A stretch of 64,000 nucleotides of DNA from Leptospiraceae bacterium (lineage in GTDB: Bacteria; Spirochaetota; Leptospiria; Leptospirales; Leptospiraceae), in the NCBI GenBank assembly GCA_016711485.1, contig JADJSX010000023.1, forward strand, positions 1,443,001-1,507,000, given 5' to 3'. This document shows, in pieces, positions 44,299 to 53,587 of this stretch. A program made the translations under genes and the position numbers. The stretch's first letter is position 1. The number at the start of each line of letters is the position of its first letter. The notes beneath the pieces are model-generated. The model was not told the DNA's origin. It was given only the letters and a program-made list of their open reading frames with translations, and did not search any database.

Positions 44299-45115
44299 AG
44301 AGTAACTCCATTATATCGGGGATAATTCTTTTCATTATTTTGGTTTGCCTAAACATATCTCTACATCGAAACCGAACCCTTCTTTCAATGTCTTGGCTTC
44401 CTGCTTGTGTTTCTTCAAATGCAACTGGAATAGAAGTTTCTGTTTTGTATAAATCAGCAATATCATAGACAAAAGAAAGTTGTTTTCCTGTGTGCACAAA
44501 TCCGACGGCAGTAGAGAAGCCAGCAGCAAGTATGGCAGCATGAACAACTCCGTATAAACAAGCATTAGCCGCAGATAAAGCTCGATTAATTGGATCTCCA
44601 TAATTCCAGCTTTCTTGGTTATAATTTCTGCCCTCCCATTTAACATTGTATTTCAAGGAGCACTCAGCATAAATCTTTCGAACCCTTGCTCCTTCCATTC
44701 CACGGATTTTTTCTATCCCTGCATGAAGTGGAATAACATCGGGAAACCGCATTTGATACATCTGTCTAACTACTCGATCATGTTCTTTTTTGTCACTATA
44801 GACTTCAACTTGTTTGAGTAAATTTCGCGCCGAATAAGTTCCTGTATACCCAGCAGAATAATACCTAACTCCCACTTCTCCCGTCCAAGCAACAAGACAA
44901 CGACTTTCCGAAATTCGTTTAATTGCTTCATGTGTGACTGTAGTTCCTGGTCCGAGCATAATCAAGGACACAGTTTCAACCGGAATTGGGATTAATTTTT
45001 CTGCATAATGAAATGCTACTGATTTTTGATATTGGTCTAACGTTCCTTTTTCAAAATACAGGTAAGACCAATTATCCTCAAACTTGGGTAACTCTTGTAA
45101 GTTTCTATTTGGCAT
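44231..45115 (-). CDS. cas1: CRISPR-associated integrase Cas1 (type I-E, Cas1e)
   Basis: Cas1 catalyses spacer integration. The 294-residue protein shows the Cas1e start (LPKFEDNWSYLYFEKG), VSLIMLGPGTTVTHEA and VGVRYYSAG. Metal ligands are visible as Glu in RGMEGARVRKIY, His in VGFVHTGK and Asp in FVYDIADLYK. It ends with an extended hydrophilic tail overlapping cas2. The ATG is 1 nt after the RAYT stop codon, so cas1 translation depends on the preceding reading frame. Confidence 0.97.
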   Translation of the reverse strand: MPNRNLQELPKFEDNWSYLYFEKGTLDQYQKSVAFHYAEKLIPIPVETVSLIMLGPGTTVTHEAIKRISESRCLVAWTGEVGVRYYSAGYTGTYSARNLLKQVEVYSDKKEHDRVVRQMYQMRFPDVIPLHAGIEKIRGMEGARVRKIYAECSLKYNVKWEGRNYNQESWNYGDPINRALSAANACLYGVVHAAILAAGFSTAVGFVHTGKQLSFVYDIADLYKTETSIPVAFEETQAGSQDIERRVRFRCRDMFRQTKIMKRIIPDIMELLYGRNHVGEGEDLSEGRDVAINA

Positions 45116-45116
45116 A

Positions 45117-45731
45117 TCAAGCCGCCTTTCTCTCTTGGTGTCGTATCGGATTTTCTTGTATATATTTGCGAATGTAATGCAGAGATTTTTCTGTTCTAAT
45201 GATATGATCGTAGTACCGAGAAACCCATTGAAATTGTTTAAGTCCTTCTTTGTGAATAAGAAAAGAGGTCTTTGCTTTATAATGGCGTATGATTTTTCCT
45301 AGATGCATTTCGGGTCTAAGCATGAGTATCCATGATTTGTCGGTTGTGTTTTTGTCTGACTGTATAGGAGTTGTGACGTTCCCTATCGTAGGGACATCTA
45401 CCACAGATGGGTCGCTCATCATCGTAAGGACTTGATTAATCAAGTCCTTACGATGATGGCGCCTACTACTATGGGGCTCCTGTATCTGTATGATGGCATG
45501 TATATGATCAGGCATAATGATATACTCATCCAACTTGATAAAAGAAAAACTTTCTTCGAGAGACAATAAACAAGAACGAGCAATCTTACCATAGTCAGAA
45601 AGCTCCACTCGATCAAAGAAAAGTTTTCCAAAGACAGGATTGCGATCTTTTACTAAGAGGGTAATAAAGTAAAACCCCGGACTTGCATAATCATGATTTG
45701 CCTTTCGGTAACTCTTTCTGTGTCCTGTCAT
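45117..45731 (-). CDS. REP-associated tyrosine transposase (RAYT, Y1/TnpA-REP family) inside the cas operon
   Basis: This single-stranded-DNA transposase-like protein shows SPGFYFITLLVKDRNPVFG, the HUH motif MPDHIHAII and the candidate catalytic Tyr in IIRHYKAKTSFLIH, followed by QWVSRYYDHIIR and YIRKYIQENP, all typical of RAYTs. The ATG at 45731 is preferred (TAGGA 9 bp upstream). An earlier in-frame ATG at 45779 would overlap cas6e by 31 bp. The central variable loop carries an in-frame perfect palindrome (45417-45458). It sits exactly between cas6e (17 bp) and cas1 (1 bp) on the same strand and does not disrupt either. It looks intact. Confidence 0.9.
   Translation of the reverse strand: MTGHRKSYRKANHDYASPGFYFITLLVKDRNPVFGKLFFDRVELSDYGKIARSCLLSLEESFSFIKLDEYIIMPDHIHAIIQIQEPHSSRRHHRKDLINQVLTMMSDPSVVDVPTIGNVTTPIQSDKNTTDKSWILMLRPEMHLGKIIRHYKAKTSFLIHKEGLKQFQWVSRYYDHIIRTEKSLHYIRKYIQENPIRHQERKAA
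45417..45458. repeat. 42-bp perfect palindrome (REP-like) inside the RAYT gene
   Basis: Half-arm CATCATCGTAAGGACTTGAT is followed by its exact reverse complement with no loop beyond the central TTAA. The inner core (CGTAAGGACTTGATT and inverse) is identical to two further palindromes at 53385-53418 and 53636-53693. In the RAYT frame it is open and encodes the peptide RKDLINQVLT. Confidence 0.9.
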
Positions 45732-45748
45732 TGTGTAAGTCCTATTAA

Positions 45749-46504
45749 TTAAACTTTTGCTAAAAGTAGCATCCCACATCCGAAGGCTTTACCGGAACCG
45801 ATGCCGTTGGCGTATGCTTGTTTGAAGGCTTCTGCGTTGGTTACTCGGAGTATGCCGGTGAAGGTGACGGATAATAAGTCGATATTTTGAATTACTTTGC
45901 CATCTGTTTTCTTTTGTGGAGTTTGTTTTTCTCCTTTATCAAAAACAAGAGAATGAATGGCAAAGCCGGATTGTTCTCCTTTTCTTTTCAGCCAGTCAAC
46001 TTGGTCTGGTTCTTTGTATATTCCAACTCGTTTTGATTTAATCTTTTCCCATTGTTCTTTTGATAAAGATTTGGAAAGAATGTCCAGTTTTGATTTAATT
46101 TCTTCTTCCTCTTTAATTCCTTCGATCTCTTTTTTAAAAAATGATCTATGATCTTTAATTTTTTTTGTAGGGTTTGCTTTTAGCGAAAATCGAAAAGAAC
46201 GTTCTTCTTCAATAAAATTATCTAGATTCAAATTTAGAATCTGTGGTTTACCTTTTAAAAACTCTTCTCCATTAAAAGCGTTGTCCCAGAGCGGAGATAC
46301 ATTAGATAATACTAATATTCTTGGTTTTGGTTCTCCTGCTTGTTTGAAACCTTCTTCTACTCTATATAAGAAATCAGGTTTTGAGACTTCGCTCTTTTGT
46401 TTTTCAAATCCCATCCAGAGACGTTGATGAATCTTATAGGGATTTGTTATCCAGTTAGCCGCTTTGTTGCTGGCTCTGTCAATTTCCAAGTTAGATAAAT
46501 ACAT
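45749..46504 (-). CDS. cas6e: CRISPR pre-crRNA endonuclease Cas6e (Cse3/CasE)
   Basis: Cas6e cleaves the repeat hairpin to release crRNAs and stays bound as a Cascade subunit. The 251-residue protein has the RAMP pattern: MYLSNLEIDR at the start, the conserved HQRLWMGFE near residue 28 (catalytic His candidate), VEEGFKQAGEPKPRILVLSN, and the Gly-rich C-terminal loop AYANGIGSGKAFGCGMLLLA. Its ATG overlaps the cas5e stop by one base. The RAYT gene follows. Confidence 0.95.
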   Translation of the reverse strand: MYLSNLEIDRASNKAANWITNPYKIHQRLWMGFEKQKSEVSKPDFLYRVEEGFKQAGEPKPRILVLSNVSPLWDNAFNGEEFLKGKPQILNLNLDNFIEEERSFRFSLKANPTKKIKDHRSFFKKEIEGIKEEEEIKSKLDILSKSLSKEQWEKIKSKRVGIYKEPDQVDWLKRKGEQSGFAIHSLVFDKGEKQTPQKKTDGKVIQNIDLLSVTFTGILRVTNAEAFKQAYANGIGSGKAFGCGMLLLAKV

Positions 46505-47226
46505 TATTTGTCTCCCATTTGAATCATTTTATAAAACTCTATTCGTTCGGTAAAATACCATGACTTTCTTCGAAGTATTGAATCTCTTCTCGTTTGAATA
46601 TGGTCAGGTTGTAAATTTACTTCTTCTAAATCTTCCCAATACATTTGAATATTTTTGGAAGCCTCTAACGAACTTAATAGTTCTGCATTTTGTGGATAAG
46701 CAGAATAAGCATCCAATAAGGTTTCTGATTTAACTAACTTTGGATTCAATGGCAGAGAAACAACGCAAGACTTTCTTCCTAAGTAAAGAATGTATTTTGG
46801 GTTAAGTAAACTCATCTTTAAATTATCTAGATCAAATTTCTTATTTTCCTTTTGCCATACGCATACTATTGAATAGGAATCACACCGATAATCTCGATTA
46901 GTTATAATTGTGCCAATTTCTGGATTCTCTAATTCATCTTTTCTGGAATAATAAGAAACTTTCTTTTTTGGTGCTGGCGGAGTTTGTACCGTATGAAAAT
47001 CCCGAAGAAGAATTCCAGTTGAAAAAACCTGCGTTGAAAAACTTAAAGAATCGTTTAATTCAAGTAGCGTTTCTTCCTCTTCTCTTTTAATTCCGAGTGC
47101 AGATGCAAGGATACCAATTATTGCAGACTTGGAAGGATGGGAAAAACTATGACGATTTTCCCCAACTGCAATATCTCCCCAGGAAGCAAATGGACCATAA
47201 AGTTGGAATAATAAAAATTCCTTCAT
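46504..47226 (-). CDS. cas5: Cascade subunit Cas5e (CasD)
   Basis: Cas5e binds the 5' handle of the crRNA. The protein begins EFLLFQLYGPFASWGDIAVGENRHSFSHPSKSAIIG, the Cas5 pattern LxGPxxSWG... R-x-(T/S)-x-x-x-PSKS. It continues with DFHTVQTP and ILYLGRKSCVVSLPL. The 240 residues match the family. It lies 2 bp after cas7e and overlaps cas6e by one base. Confidence 0.95.
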   Translation of the reverse strand: MKEFLLFQLYGPFASWGDIAVGENRHSFSHPSKSAIIGILASALGIKREEEETLLELNDSLSFSTQVFSTGILLRDFHTVQTPPAPKKKVSYYSRKDELENPEIGTIITNRDYRCDSYSIVCVWQKENKKFDLDNLKMSLLNPKYILYLGRKSCVVSLPLNPKLVKSETLLDAYSAYPQNAELLSSLEASKNIQMYWEDLEEVNLQPDHIQTRRDSILRRKSWYFTERIEFYKMIQMGDK

Positions 47227-47228
47227 GA

Positions 47229-48299
47229 TTAATCGCTCACTACAAATTTCAAGACTTCTTCCAAACTTCCTTGACCACTCATAACATCAAATGAAGAATC
47301 AGAAGAATAACATTTTCCATAAACCTTGTCCATTTTATCTCTTTGGTCTTTTAATGCTTTAATTGCATCGTCTAGAAAATTATTTCCGCTCACAGGTTTT
47401 AAAAAAGCAACTGATAAAGAGCGGGGTTGTTCATTTCCTTTTTCAGAAATTAAAAAAGATGCTCTTGCGCGTGACGCAAAACTATTTTGTTTTCCTGTTG
47501 GGGAAATTTTTACTGCGGATTCTACTAAGGCTTGAATAGAATTTTTAAATAGGGTTTCATCTGTTTTTCCATTTACAGAAAGATTGTCTTTTAGAAGTTC
47601 TCTATCAATGCAAACATAAAGATAAAAAAGACCTGCACCAAATTCAGTATCTCCAAGATGTGCAGCACCTGAATCCACATCGTTTTTATTTAAGTCATCT
47701 ACTGCTGTAAAAAAATCATCTTCTACTGCTACTTTATGAACGGTAATCGCATGTGCTACTTGCACAGCCGCTTCTTTGTTGTATAGAGGAGAACTTGCAA
47801 GCATCCTTCCGAACATTGCAATATCTGCTCCTGTATTTTCTTTTCGTAAAAGTTGAAGCTCTTCAATAGCAGGTTCTCTTTTTTCGTTAGCAAGTTTTCC
47901 AACTAATTCCATAATCGCTTTTTCTTCTTCCGGGCTAAAATGAGCTAATTGCTCGATTTCTAAATCTTCTAGAGGCTTATCTTTCTTAGCTCCTTTCAAT
48001 TTTCCGAACTGTTCAGAAATTTTCTTAGCCCAATCTTTTGCAGATTTATCAGCTACTCCTTTTTCTTTTAATGCTTCAAATATCTTTACCCCCATTTCTT
48101 TGGTTCTGGTTCCTTTGTGCCCCTTTAATTTTTCCTCAAAAATTTCGGAAGTTCTCCATGCACGTTTATTACTCTGCGAAGAAATCCGTAAACGATTAAC
48201 GCCGCCCATAACGGCTGTCTTAGGTCTTCCCAAATCATCTCTATTCAAATTGGATGGTGGATACGATGTTAAAATATGTAATTGAATGAATCTATTCAT
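47229..48299 (-). CDS. cas7: Cascade backbone subunit Cas7e (Cse4/CasC)
   Basis: Six copies of this protein coat the crRNA spacer in type I-E Cascade. The start FIQLHILTSYPPSNLNRDDLGRPKTAVMGGVNRLRISSQSNKRAWRTS is the diagnostic Cas7e N-terminus. ADIAMFGRMLA, AVQVAHAITVHK and GAAHLGDTEFGAGLFYLY follow. The 356 residues are typical. It is 17 bp after cse2 and 2 bp before cas5e. Confidence 0.97.
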   Translation of the reverse strand: MNRFIQLHILTSYPPSNLNRDDLGRPKTAVMGGVNRLRISSQSNKRAWRTSEIFEEKLKGHKGTRTKEMGVKIFEALKEKGVADKSAKDWAKKISEQFGKLKGAKKDKPLEDLEIEQLAHFSPEEEKAIMELVGKLANEKREPAIEELQLLRKENTGADIAMFGRMLASSPLYNKEAAVQVAHAITVHKVAVEDDFFTAVDDLNKNDVDSGAAHLGDTEFGAGLFYLYVCIDRELLKDNLSVNGKTDETLFKNSIQALVESAVKISPTGKQNSFASRARASFLISEKGNEQPRSLSVAFLKPVSGNNFLDDAIKALKDQRDKMDKVYGKCYSSDSSFDVMSGQGSLEEVLKFVVSD

Positions 48300-48316
48300 T
48301 ATTATCTCCTTAAAAT

Positions 48317-48832
48317 TTATTCCTTTGTTGTATTTTCACTTGAACTGATATTGCTTCCATAATAATCATAAGCCCAATTTTTCTTAGTATGGTCACCCCA
48401 ATAGTAAACACTTTCTGCAAGAGAATAGATATTTACTCTTCCATCTAAAAGTCTTATAACCCGAATTAAATACGGATATAATTCTTGTAAATTTCCACAC
48501 TGGATAATTCTTCGAAACCGCAAGTCGCTTAACACTGCTTTGTCTGATCCGGATTTAGCTGACATTTGTTGTGCAATTCGATATTGAAAGTTAGGTTCTT
48601 TCACATGCGCCACTAACCCACAGACTGCTCCAATTCGATCTTTGAATATATTCGAATTATCTAATTTACTTAATGCAGTTATTAGAGCATGTGTTTGTGG
48701 AATATAAATTGTTTCATTTGGCTCTGTGCATTTTCGCAAATCTGCTTTTGCCCCTTTATTTTGATTTAAGGATTCCCACCAATCTTTTAGAGCCTTCTGT
48801 GTTGTTTCAGTTTGAAATAATCCTTCTTTCAT
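48317..48832 (-). CDS. cse2: Cascade small subunit Cse2 (CasB)
   Basis: Cse2 dimerises along the Cascade belly and stabilises the displaced DNA strand. The 171-residue, mostly helical and basic protein has LKDWWESLNQNKGAKADLRKCTEPNE near the start (the W-x-x-L...G-x-RA-x-LR-x-C family pattern) and FRRIIQCGNLQELYPYLIRVIRLLD. Its ATG overlaps the stop of cse1 by 4 bp. Confidence 0.93.
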   Translation of the reverse strand: MKEGLFQTETTQKALKDWWESLNQNKGAKADLRKCTEPNETIYIPQTHALITALSKLDNSNIFKDRIGAVCGLVAHVKEPNFQYRIAQQMSAKSGSDKAVLSDLRFRRIIQCGNLQELYPYLIRVIRLLDGRVNIYSLAESVYYWGDHTKKNWAYDYYGSNISSSENTTKE

Positions 48833-50544
48833 TTTTTCTTACTCCTTGCTTTACTTTTTTTTATTTCCTCTTGTATATCTTTTTGAATACCTAATATCGT
48901 TTTGATGTCATCATTATTGTTTGAAAATTCCAGTTCTTTTCGAGCTAGCGCAATGCTTTTAATATTCTCATTTTCGAAGTCACCATTATTCGCATATTGA
49001 TCGAATATTTTCATTGATGATTTTTTAAGTATGTCTATCCAATCTAAAAAAAGTTTATCTTTATTATTCTCTTGCGATTCTTCTAAAATTGTTTTGATAT
49101 CTTTCAATTTCTGATAAAAATCAGCTTCTGTTGATTTAAAGAAATAGAAGTTTGAGTTAGAAAATAAGGTCTTTTTGTCTTCACCATTTAAGCTTTTCGG
49201 AAAATCCCATTTTTCTTTTCCAGGTTTTGTATCAGACTTTTTCTTTCCAAATAGAGCTTTTTTAATTGCATACTGTAAATTCTTTGAAATTATTTCGGAC
49301 GCTTTAATCAGGTCTTTAATTATTGCTTCAAATTTTATTTTTAGATTTTCTTGAATTAATAGAATTGGGATATGAGCTTCATTCCAAGATTTTGCTTTTA
49401 TCTTATCACCTGAACTATAGTCATATCCAAATGCCCAGATGTTCGTTTGTTGTTTTCTATTCTTTCTTTTTTCAAACTCTTTTACAGTTGTAGCAGGGAA
49501 GAAAAAATTTGAACCGAATGATAGATTTAACCAACTGGTGTAAATAAACATGTCTTGGCTGGCACTTTCTGGAAAAACTTTCTCTTGTTTTTCCTTTGTT
49601 TCTTCATCCTCAACTACTCGCAAAGAATAAGGACTTAACGGATGTCTAAATAAATCTTTCGGATAATTTAATCCCCAAGTTTCTTTTTTTATATCTGAAA
49701 CATACGATTCAACCTCAAATGAGCAAATATTGCAAACTGTTTTGCCGTGCTGAAACGGAAAATAAAATCTTCTTGGTATACTCCAATAAATATGATTTGG
49801 GTGAACATCCTTGGGAGTTGTATCAATCTGAACTTCCTTATCTTTACCCTTAACGCTTTTTATAACTCCTTCGGTTTGTTTTAAAAATCTTTTTTGATTC
49901 AACCACATGAAAATTTTTTCATAATCTATTTCCTTTTTAGGTTTTGGGAAAAAAGTAACATCTAATACATTGACCCAAATATTACTCCATAGATTTTCTT
50001 TCTCAGGTAATTCAATGAGTGTGTTCAATGGTCCAACATTTCTAATGGAAGTTCTATGACCACTACCTCCTTGTGTTGCATTAAGTTGCATTGTAATTAG
50101 GCTCAAGGCTGCACAGCTTTTACATAGGTGAACAGATTTGAGTTTATTAAAATGTTCCGAGTAACTATCTAATAATAATTCTATTGCGTTTACATCTTTT
50201 TTAGAATCTTTTTCTTTTATAGTTTCGTCTTGCATAAATCTCGGACCATCGCCATCTAAATTAAATGCGAAGGCGACTTTATCGAATTCAGTCTTCAATG
50301 TTTCTTGAGATGGTGGATTATCTAAGTATTCCTCCCATTCGTCATTATCCTCTGGTGCGAAGGTAGTTTGTAAAAGCCCAATCATGAATTGGACTAGAGC
50401 CCCATTGAAATCAGGTCTTGGAGAATTGAAATTAGTAATCGGATCATCTTCTTGAATACCCGTTGTAATCTGGTCAGGTCGAATTAGTTCTTTTTTTCCT
50501 GATTTGCGGATAATGGGAATCCAAGGTTCGTTGATTAGGTTCAT
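48829..50544 (-). CDS. cse1: Cascade large subunit Cse1 (Cas8e/CasA)
   Basis: Cse1 recognises the PAM and recruits Cas3. It begins MNLINEPWIPII, has HLCKSCAALSLITMQLNATQGGSGHRTSIRNVGPL (the conserved GGxGHRTS-x-RG-x-GP block) and CNICSFE, giving a possible zinc knuckle with the CKSC pair. The 571 residues are slightly longer than the E. coli protein. Long Lys-rich segments near 430-470 and at the C-terminus (KKSKARSKKK) are unusual additions. It overlaps cas3 and cse2 by 4 bp each. Confidence 0.95.
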   Translation of the reverse strand: MNLINEPWIPIIRKSGKKELIRPDQITTGIQEDDPITNFNSPRPDFNGALVQFMIGLLQTTFAPEDNDEWEEYLDNPPSQETLKTEFDKVAFAFNLDGDGPRFMQDETIKEKDSKKDVNAIELLLDSYSEHFNKLKSVHLCKSCAALSLITMQLNATQGGSGHRTSIRNVGPLNTLIELPEKENLWSNIWVNVLDVTFFPKPKKEIDYEKIFMWLNQKRFLKQTEGVIKSVKGKDKEVQIDTTPKDVHPNHIYWSIPRRFYFPFQHGKTVCNICSFEVESYVSDIKKETWGLNYPKDLFRHPLSPYSLRVVEDEETKEKQEKVFPESASQDMFIYTSWLNLSFGSNFFFPATTVKEFEKRKNRKQQTNIWAFGYDYSSGDKIKAKSWNEAHIPILLIQENLKIKFEAIIKDLIKASEIISKNLQYAIKKALFGKKKSDTKPGKEKWDFPKSLNGEDKKTLFSNSNFYFFKSTEADFYQKLKDIKTILEESQENNKDKLFLDWIDILKKSSMKIFDQYANNGDFENENIKSIALARKELEFSNNNDDIKTILGIQKDIQEEIKKSKARSKKK

Positions 50545-53324
50545 ATATTTTTCCTTTTTATTTTCTTTAGTCCCGTTTTTTTATTATAATTGAGCTCAAC
50601 TTTCTTTTTCTTTTCCGTGATTGTAAAACCTTGAAAAGAATTTTCTTTTTGTTCTTCCATACAAACGATTGTAGAATACTTTCCGTTATCCGGTAAATTA
50701 GTTTTGAAGTCTTGAAGAGCCTGCATTATTTCTGCAGAATAATCATTTGATTCATCTTCTCCAAATGTAAAGGAACGGACACTAATTTCGCTTAATGCAA
50801 GAGAGTTTTTATCTGCCTCATACAAAGGGACAATTTTTCCGTTCTTGAAAGTAACAAGCTTTAACGTAACTGTATCTTCACCAAGACGAGTAGGAGTATA
50901 TTTTTCATCTCTCCATTTAGTATTTGCTTCATCGTAACCTTTATACAAATCAAGTGTATTGAGTTCTCCCAGGCTTGCTGCTTTCTTTAATTTGCCTTTT
51001 ACTTTTTGGCGAATCTGATTTAAAGCTTCTGGTATTTCTAAATTTTCACCGTATACACTTTCAATTAGAAACCTTGCATCATCCGGCATTTTGAATTCTC
51101 TTTTCTCGATTAAGGATTTCATTGTAAGCCAAACTTCACTATGATCTTCATAAACAAAAGAGGCATTTGGAAATTTAGATTGAAACCAATCTTTTTCAGG
51201 ATTCGCAATAAATTCTGGAGAATGAATATGTAATGTAGGTAAATTACGTTCATCGCTTCCTTCCTCTTTTAAATTTCCGAGAGTATTTCTTACATGTCTG
51301 TGTAAACGACCGGCTCTTTGGATAATCAAATCAATCGGGGCAATATCTGTAATCATTTCATCAAAATCTAAATCGAGTGATTGTTCTACGACTTGAGTGG
51401 CTACTAGTATTTTACCTTTACGAACTTCCTGTTTACTTTTCTTACCAAATTGTTCTAAGACTTTATTTTCAATTTCTATTCTATCTCCTATCATAAATCG
51501 AGCATGAAATAGAATTGGTTCAATAGATAATCTAGCTTGGATTAATTCACAAGCATGAATTGCATCTGTGACAGTATTACGAATCCAACAAATACATTTA
51601 CCAGAATCAATTGTATCTTTAATGAAAGATAGTATTTGGTCAATATCATGCAGGAAATTAATAGAAACAGTTCGAATCACTTCTTGTCTCGAATTGACCG
51701 GAAACTCTTCCAATTCCTCTACTGATACATACGTTACCAGCGGATATTCATTTGCCTTGATAAGAATATCTTCTGATTCCTTTTTGATTCCTCGTTGAAA
51801 ACTTTCGATAAATTGTTTTTTTAAAATGGCTGGCATAGTTGCCGAAAGTAAAATTACTGAACCTCCAATACTTGCATGAAATTCTAAAAGTTTTGAAATT
51901 AACTCATTCATATAAGTATCATAAGCATGAATCTCGTCTAAAATAATTACTTTATTAAAGAGACCAATCAAACGAAGGGATTGATACTTTGAATATAAGA
52001 TGGAAACCAATGCCTGATCTATTGTCCCAACGCCAAAACTAGCAAGGAAAGTTTTCTTTTTGTTATCCGCAATCCATGAATTACAAATTGCCGATGCTGA
52101 CGCATCCTCTTTTGAATAGTTTTGATCAATGGTATTAGAGTCGAGTATTGTATTTTTGAATTTCTCTGATAACTCTCTTTTTCCATGTGCGAGTACTAAA
52201 GATGGAATCGGTGAGTTAGTATAAAAATTTCTATAGGCATCTTTGATTCTATCATACATTGCATTAGCTGTCGCCATTGTAGGCAATCCAATAAAAACGC
52301 CCTCCGAATGATTTATATCCATTAGCCGCTTTGCGAGGATAAGAGAAGCTTCTGTTTTCCCTGCTCCTGTCACATCTTCTAGAATATACAACCCCGCGCC
52401 GGAATGAACTTCCATTTCAGATACGAATTTTTGTATGGGAGTAAATTCTTTTATTTCGAATGGAAATAAATCTTTATAAGATTTTAGAATAGATAATTTA
52501 GAAGGTAATATACCTGATTCTTTAATTGCAGTTTTAGCTGAGGGAATTGCAATCATTTCCCAGTATTCTTTTAAGCTTAAAAACTTATCATCATTTTTAT
52601 ATTTAAAATGTCGGGTATTTGAACCAATCCAATCGCATAATGTGAATAAACCGGCAATCCAATAAGAATTTGATTTTAGACTTAAATAAAATTCTTTTAT
52701 ATCTGTTGGTAATTTCAATTGAACGTCTGTAAAAATTAATTGATAGAAATCAAAAGTAAAATTATTCGCTGCTTCCATATTCGCTTTTAAATAAAACTTA
52801 CTTTCTGAATTTCTTTCTAAATTTGGAGGTGTTCCATGATGCCCATTTGATGCTCTAAATAAAATATCAAAACAACTGTCATTGCCATAGATGAACTTTT
52901 TCATCTCTTTGTCAGTTAGATTCGATTTATTAAAGAAATCCTTATCCTTTAAAATGCTTTTTAATTCATCATACCAATAGATATATCCAATACTATCATG
53001 TCGTAGAGAATAAGGTTTGCATGTTTTATTTTCTGGAAACAGTTTTGCGTATATTTCTGGAAGTTTTGAACAAATCAATCCTTGAAACGCATCAGAAAAT
53101 TTTCCAAGATCATGTAACCCTAGAAAAAAAATCATTAGCTTCTGAAAACTTTCTTGTTCTAGATTTAAAAGATTAGAGAATTTACCTAAAACTCCATGGT
53201 TTTCGTATAAGTATACTTCCCCAACCGCCGCAACATCCAAACAATGATATGGTAGTAAGTGGTAATTACCTTCTTTGTCAGCTTTGCCCCAATAGTTGTA
53301 GTAGGTTTTCTGCATAATCTCCAT
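50541..53324 (-). CDS. cas3: CRISPR-associated helicase-nuclease Cas3 (type I-E)
   Basis: Cas3 degrades Cascade-bound DNA. The HD nuclease domain shows YHCLDVAAVG, GLHDLGKFSDAFQ and SNGHHGTPP. The SF2 helicase shows Walker A DVTGAGKTEAS, the DExH-type box ILDEIHAYDTYM, SATMP, VATQVVEQSLDLDFD and QRAGRLHRH. The 927 residues are typical. The N-terminus MEIMQKTYYNYWGKADKEG is partly repeated in two scars immediately upstream, which share the GAGGATAATGGAGATTATG start context, so the start codon is the third occurrence of that context. Confidence 0.97.
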   Translation of the reverse strand: MEIMQKTYYNYWGKADKEGNYHLLPYHCLDVAAVGEVYLYENHGVLGKFSNLLNLEQESFQKLMIFFLGLHDLGKFSDAFQGLICSKLPEIYAKLFPENKTCKPYSLRHDSIGYIYWYDELKSILKDKDFFNKSNLTDKEMKKFIYGNDSCFDILFRASNGHHGTPPNLERNSESKFYLKANMEAANNFTFDFYQLIFTDVQLKLPTDIKEFYLSLKSNSYWIAGLFTLCDWIGSNTRHFKYKNDDKFLSLKEYWEMIAIPSAKTAIKESGILPSKLSILKSYKDLFPFEIKEFTPIQKFVSEMEVHSGAGLYILEDVTGAGKTEASLILAKRLMDINHSEGVFIGLPTMATANAMYDRIKDAYRNFYTNSPIPSLVLAHGKRELSEKFKNTILDSNTIDQNYSKEDASASAICNSWIADNKKKTFLASFGVGTIDQALVSILYSKYQSLRLIGLFNKVIILDEIHAYDTYMNELISKLLEFHASIGGSVILLSATMPAILKKQFIESFQRGIKKESEDILIKANEYPLVTYVSVEELEEFPVNSRQEVIRTVSINFLHDIDQILSFIKDTIDSGKCICWIRNTVTDAIHACELIQARLSIEPILFHARFMIGDRIEIENKVLEQFGKKSKQEVRKGKILVATQVVEQSLDLDFDEMITDIAPIDLIIQRAGRLHRHVRNTLGNLKEEGSDERNLPTLHIHSPEFIANPEKDWFQSKFPNASFVYEDHSEVWLTMKSLIEKREFKMPDDARFLIESVYGENLEIPEALNQIRQKVKGKLKKAASLGELNTLDLYKGYDEANTKWRDEKYTPTRLGEDTVTLKLVTFKNGKIVPLYEADKNSLALSEISVRSFTFGEDESNDYSAEIMQALQDFKTNLPDNGKYSTIVCMEEQKENSFQGFTITEKKKKVELNYNKKTGLKKIKRKNI

Positions 53325-53587
53325 TATCCTCTAAGACTTTCTTTTTTCATACTTTGACCTTGTACGAGTTGCGCGAGAGGACTTATCGTAAGGACTTGAT
53401 TAATCAAGTCCTTACGATGAGGCATCTCACTGTGGCGGGTATCCTTACCACAAGTAGTAGACAGGCTATAACTCTCCGCAACATCCAACATATGATAAGC
53501 CAACGGATGCCAGATGACTTTGCCAGCATTATCCTTATCCGCCTTACCCCATAGTTTTAAGATGTTATCTTTCTGCATAATCTCCAT
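53325..53587 (-). pseudogene. Scar 1: divergent cas3 5' end carrying a palindrome
   Basis: An open frame of 87 codons begins MEIMQKDNILKLWGKADKDN and reaches HPLAYHMLDVAE, clearly the start of a Cas3 HD domain but different from the intact cas3 (more like other Cas3 lineages). After about 42 residues it leaves Cas3 homology, passes in frame through a 34-bp palindrome (53385-53418, peptide HRKDLINQVLT) and ends in MKKESLRG with its stop overlapping the start context of the real cas3. It cannot make a functional protein. Confidence 0.75.
53385..53418. repeat. 34-bp perfect palindrome in cas3 scar 1
   Basis: ATCGTAAGGACTTGATT is followed by its exact inverse. The core is identical to the RAYT-internal palindrome but the outer bases differ. 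In the scar reading frame it is open. Confidence 0.9.

Noticed and set aside
53354..53554. A plus-strand ORF opposite cas3 scar 1
   Set aside because: It is open mainly because the palindrome reads the same peptide on both strands; it has no start context.
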